Shown here piece by piece: positions 60,447-64,000 of a stretch of 64,000 nt of DNA. Origin of the DNA: Aureisphaera galaxeae (GTDB taxonomy: Bacteria > Bacteroidota > Bacteroidia > Flavobacteriales > Flavobacteriaceae); the NCBI RefSeq assembly GCF_028561275.1, contig NZ_JAQQTF010000007.1:248001-312000 (forward strand). Direction: 5' to 3'. Positions within the stretch are counted from its first letter, which is position 1, and the number at the start of each line of letters is the position of its first letter. Made by a program: the position numbers and the translations under genes. Under the pieces are notes generated by a model that was not told where the DNA came from, did not search any database, and was given only the letters and a program-made list of their open reading frames with translations.

Positions 60447-63400
60447 TTACTGTTCTACGGTGACCCAAATCCCTCGATTCCTAGCATAGAAATTATTGTC
60501 GTACATGGCTTCTACCTGGGTTCCTGGTAGGTAATAGGTTCCCAAATAGGAAGCGTTCAATTTTACATCGAAAGTTTTCGACTTGCCTGCTTTCAGATCG
60601 AAATAAAAGTTAACACGATCATCACGTATATCCGTATACCTTGCCGATCCTGTAGCACCACCGCCCAATTCGGTAAAGCTAGTGTTTACAATTTCCCAAC
60701 CACTGGGGAATATCTTCGTAAGGGCAATATTGTCTACATAATCAATAGAGGTGTTGGTCACCACCACACGAGCAATAATTTCGGTTCCCTGGCGGAGTGT
60801 TTTCACATCCAATGGAGCACCAGATTTGTCCTTGTAAGAGGCACTTATGGTCAAATTCTTGCGATCTGCCAATTCCTCACCTAAGGGTAACTTTCCTTTT
60901 TGTGTAATGGTGGCATAGATCACGTTCCCTTTCTTATTGGTGACGGTGATATTATTGGCTCCCATTCGGATATCCAGATCCCGTTGGGCAATGGCACGGT
61001 CTGTTTTTACGTCCGTGGTTTTTCCATTTTGTGTAAAGGAAACTTCTAGATCCTTTCCTCCATTTTTCTGAACCATCTTCGCCATGGCCAATAACCCATA
61101 GGCCGTAGATTGTGTGCTATGCCAACGGTTTGAAGCCAATTCCTTGGCTACCGAAGCAGCCATATCCCTTTGCTTGGCATCTCCCAAAATGACCAGGGTC
61201 TCTAGCGCCATGGCTTTGTTTCGGAAAGGAGAACCGTAGGTACGATAATCATAGCGTTGGGGAACGAAACTGATGTTGGCCGTTTGTGCCATTTGCTGTG
61301 CTACATTCTTTTTACCTGCCAGAGCATAGGCGGCAGCCAAGCGCCATTTGGCATCATTACTCAAATTACCAGACTCACGTAGGCGGTTCATAGCAGCCAA
61401 TTCTGGTTGTCCCGCCAGTGCCAAAGTATACAGACGATAGGCTTGTGTAAGACTGGAATTGTATCGCGTACTCGTACTGCGCCATTGTCTTGCGGTATTC
61501 TTTTGATAGGTCAACCAATTGCCCAAGAAAGTAATGGGTAAAACATATCCTTTTTGCTTGGCTTCGAGCATGAAATGCCCTGCATAATTGGTACCCCAAT
61601 CATCGGCCTCCCGTTCTCCGGGCCAATAGGAAAGTCCACCACCAGCAATTTGAAAGCTTGACAATCTGCGAATGGCAGCTTCCACATTTTCGGTGATTTC
61701 TTTTTTCTTATTGAAGGTGATATCAAAGATTTCATCCAAAAATAATTGTGGGAACGCGCCCGACGTGGTTTGTTCAATACATCCATGTGGATAGCGAATG
61801 AGATATTCCATCCGTCTATCGAAATCCATGGGAGGTAAGGTGGAAAATTCGATCGTGGCTGCATTGGTTCCAGCTACCCCATAGGTTTCAAAAGTCATGG
61901 TTGTGGTAGCATTGGCTTCGATTTCTTCCAAAGTCGTTTTATGTGAAATAGGATTCGGATTTTCCACATCGATCTCTACTTGGTAACTCGCACTTTCTCC
62001 ACTTCCAGAGGCGGTTACTTCTATGGTCTGGAATTCGGTCGCGGGTAGTACTTCAAAATCGAAATTCACGATTTGCTCTCCGATATCGGAGAAGGAGATT
62101 TGTTTGGAAGTAGCTCCCACCGGTTTCAAGGCATCACCCACTTTCACCGAGATCTGTGCATTTTTCACCTTTTTCTCCATCGCAAATACCGTTACGGGTA
62201 AGGTTACTTTTTCTCCTGGGGATAATTTTCTGGGCAGCGAAGCCAAGACCATCAAAGGTTTACGAACGGGAGTGGTCTTGTCGGTCTTACCGTAGGCTCC
62301 CTTATCGTTGTCACCCGCAATTACCATGGTTCGTACCGAGCCTACATAATTGGGCATGGTAAGGGTGTGTTCGGCCTTACCACCACCTTTTAATTGAAAG
62401 GGACCTATGTATCGAACCACAGGTTTAAAGCGGTCCGCTTTTCGGTTCTTGGCACCTGCGGCATCACCGCCACCTCCAATCGCATAAATATTATTCACAC
62501 TTCCCGAATAAGCTCCAATGACATCGTCGAAAATATCGAAGGTTTTTACCCCAAGGGCCTCCCGGGTATAGAAGGCTTCGTGAATCTTAGGTGTAGCGAA
62601 ACGTGTTAGATCCAATAGTCCTTCATCTACCACAGCCAAGGTATAGGTCATGGGTTGATTGTTCTTTTCGGAAACACGAACCGTAAATCGTTCTTCGGGT
62701 TTCAGTACATCGGGCATTTCCAGCTCTGGCTCTAAAATTGTTTTGGGGTCCTTTACCTCAACAGGAACTACCCCATACAAACGAATGGGAAGATCGTTTT
62801 GTGTTTGTGCGTGCGGTTGTAGCAAGGAGACATTAATAAATACATTGGGTGTCATTTCCTTGGTGATGGGTAGTCGTACTTCTGTTTCCCCTTTTTTTGT
62901 GGTTACCCATTGGGTAGACAATACTTCAGTGCCATTTTCTATACTAACCAGAGCACGGCCTTCACTTCCAGAAGGGAAGGTAACGGTCGCTTTGTCTCCC
63001 ACGTTATAGGTTTCCTTATCGGCAGAGAACACCAACATTTTCGAGCTTTCTGGATCGCTGTCGCCAGGCCGCTTCCACCAATTTCTGTAGAAATACGCCA
63101 CTTGACCCGTAGCATGTCCTGAAGCTTTATCCTTTACTCGAATAAGGTAACGTCCTCCTTCTCTTTCGGGAATATTGACGTTGAAGGAAGCCTTTCCATT
63201 GCCTTGGGTGGTCACTATAAAATTTTGAACGGGACGATGTACCCTTGCATTTTCATAACGTGAAAGATTATCGTACCCACGGCTCCACCACCAACGCCAT
63301 TCAATTTTGAAAATCTCTACTTCCAGCGCTCTTCCCCCAGAAGCATCTCCTTGTGCATCTACAGTGACGATATCGAATTCGTTGTTCTCATCGGTATAGA

Positions 63401-64000
63401 AGGAACCGTACCGTTTGGGTTCTGGTGAGCGGAGCCCCACAAAGTGGGAGTAAGGGGCCAAACTTTTGGTAAATACATCCAAAGAGAAGTCCCCGCCGCC
63501 TTCATACACTTTGGTGAGGAACGTAGCTTGCAACATGCCCGGAGCCTTGTCACTGATGTCGAATTTTTCAGAAAAAGAGGTCGTTCCTTCCTCCGAAAGG
63601 GTAGCAGTAAGTACTGGGAATTCTACTTCATCGAATGAGCGAACGGGATCCGTGAAATTGAATCGATCGTATTGTTTGAATGCCGAACGTTGGGATCGCA
63701 GGGTGGCTTCCATTTCAATCTTAAGATTTCTGGCAGGCGCACCATGCAGCCATTGTGCCTGAGCTGTTCCTTGTATCGCTTTGCTTGCGTCTAGGATTTC
63801 GTCTTCAAAGTCGATATTAAGTTTTAGGCGGTTGGGCTTAATGGTGGCCACTTTAAGACCTTTTCCAAAGTTGGCCCCTCCCACTTTTACGGTAGCATTC
63901 CAATTACCCGTGGGAGCACTGACCTCTGTCCCAATTGGGAAATAATAGAAACCATTACTGCCTCCATGGTTCTGCACTTCACGGTGCACCAATTTACCCC
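60447..64000 (-). CDS. Alpha-2-macroglobulin family protein, N-terminus beyond the right edge (partial)
   Basis: The frame is open to the right edge, so the true start is outside the window; the part seen is about 1184 residues. It contains the bait/MG domains and the thioester site RYPHGCIEQTTS (near nt 61770), the CxEQ motif that forms the reactive thioester. The alpha-alpha barrel follows (LPITFLGNWLTYQ, TQAYRLYTLALAGQPELA), then the C-terminal domain. Such proteins trap foreign proteases in the periplasm and work with PBP1C, the next gene, to repair the cell wall. It probably has a signal peptide or lipobox beyond the edge. Confidence 0.92.
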   Translation of the reverse strand, partial: GKLVHREVQNHGGSNGFYYFPIGTEVSAPTGNWNATVKVGGANFGKGLKVATIKPNRLKLNIDFEDEILDASKAIQGTAQAQWLHGAPARNLKIEMEATLRSQRSAFKQYDRFNFTDPVRSFDEVEFPVLTATLSEEGTTSFSEKFDISDKAPGMLQATFLTKVYEGGGDFSLDVFTKSLAPYSHFVGLRSPEPKRYGSFYTDENNEFDIVTVDAQGDASGGRALEVEIFKIEWRWWWSRGYDNLSRYENARVHRPVQNFIVTTQGNGKASFNVNIPEREGGRYLIRVKDKASGHATGQVAYFYRNWWKRPGDSDPESSKMLVFSADKETYNVGDKATVTFPSGSEGRALVSIENGTEVLSTQWVTTKKGETEVRLPITKEMTPNVFINVSLLQPHAQTQNDLPIRLYGVVPVEVKDPKTILEPELEMPDVLKPEERFTVRVSEKNNQPMTYTLAVVDEGLLDLTRFATPKIHEAFYTREALGVKTFDIFDDVIGAYSGSVNNIYAIGGGGDAAGAKNRKADRFKPVVRYIGPFQLKGGGKAEHTLTMPNYVGSVRTMVIAGDNDKGAYGKTDKTTPVRKPLMVLASLPRKLSPGEKVTLPVTVFAMEKKVKNAQISVKVGDALKPVGATSKQISFSDIGEQIVNFDFEVLPATEFQTIEVTASGSGESASYQVEIDVENPNPISHKTTLEEIEANATTTMTFETYGVAGTNAATIEFSTLPPMDFDRRMEYLIRYPHGCIEQTTSGAFPQLFLDEIFDITFNKKKEITENVEAAIRRLSSFQIAGGGLSYWPGEREADDWGTNYAGHFMLEAKQKGYVLPITFLGNWLTYQKNTARQWRSTSTRYNSSLTQAYRLYTLALAGQPELAAMNRLRESGNLSNDAKWRLAAAYALAGKKNVAQQMAQTANISFVPQRYDYRTYGSPFRNKAMALETLVILGDAKQRDMAASVAKELASNRWHSTQSTAYGLLAMAKMVQKNGGKDLEVSFTQNGKTTDVKTDRAIAQRDLDIRMGANNITVTNKKGNVIYATITQKGKLPLGEELADRKNLTISASYKDKSGAPLDVKTLRQGTEIIARVVVTNTSIDYVDNIALTKIFPSGWEIVNTSFTELGGGATGSARYTDIRDDRVNFYFDLKAGKSKTFDVKLNASYLGTYYLPGTQVEAMYDNNFYARNRGIWVTVEQ

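Overview
The window looks like chromosomal DNA of a marine-type member of the Flavobacteriaceae (Bacteroidota). The supporting signs are low-to-moderate GC, promoters of the TTG / TAnnTTTG type, many lipoproteins with short lipoboxes, a long PurF, an OmpA with thrombospondin type 3 repeats, an IPExxxVDY-type gene between rnc and pyk, and very large RHS/YD-repeat proteins. No rRNA, tRNA, CRISPR array, phage or classical transposase was seen.

Layout. (1) 1-10643, minus strand: a four-gene operon encoding a Skp/OmpH-like chaperone, a lipoprotein, a 1845-residue RHS-associated shell-type protein and an RHS/YD-repeat core protein whose C-terminus lies beyond the left edge. (2) 11077-17220, plus strand, divergent from (1): a compact type II secretion / type IV pilus-like operon (pseudopilin, minimal prepilin peptidase, GspE-like ATPase, secretin, GspL/PilMN-like, GspM/PilO-like) with no GspF-like platform protein in view. 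(3) 17476-26154, minus: an AddB-like nuclease, an OmpA-family porin, kbl and an AddA-like helicase-nuclease. (4) 26293-27823: superoxide dismutase, then a gene-free stretch with a 176-bp tandem repeat and two copies of a putative small RNA. (5) 27824-37130: housekeeping genes (long purF, a PfkB kinase, a START-domain protein, viroplasmin-RNase H, purN, acpP-fabF-rnc, pyk). (6) 37204-51570: a TetR-controlled lipoprotein/hydrolase pair, then mixed small genes (AlkD-like, DUF2652-like, SnoaL-like, dinB, VOC, CYTH, YciI-like, cutC, GH20 hexosaminidase). A DUF559 endonuclease-like gene here is bracketed by inverted G-rich repeats. (7) 51782-58078, plus: a tight five-gene operon with an uncharacterised protein, a GST-cytochrome P450 fusion, a duplicated-domain membrane protein, a Dyp-type peroxidase and a patatin-like lipase. 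(8) 58075-64000, minus: pbpC and an alpha-2-macroglobulin, a known pairing in periplasmic defence and cell-wall repair.

The strongest candidates for an undescribed system are the five-gene haem-enzyme/lipase operon (7), with a perfect 18-bp palindrome in its promoter region, and the RHS operon with its own Skp-like chaperone (1), divergent from a minimal type II-like machine (2). The twin small RNAs with a compensatory base-pair change and the DUF559 gene with flanking inverted repeats are smaller signals, also supported by the sequence. All functional calls rest on reading motifs by eye; no database search was possible.
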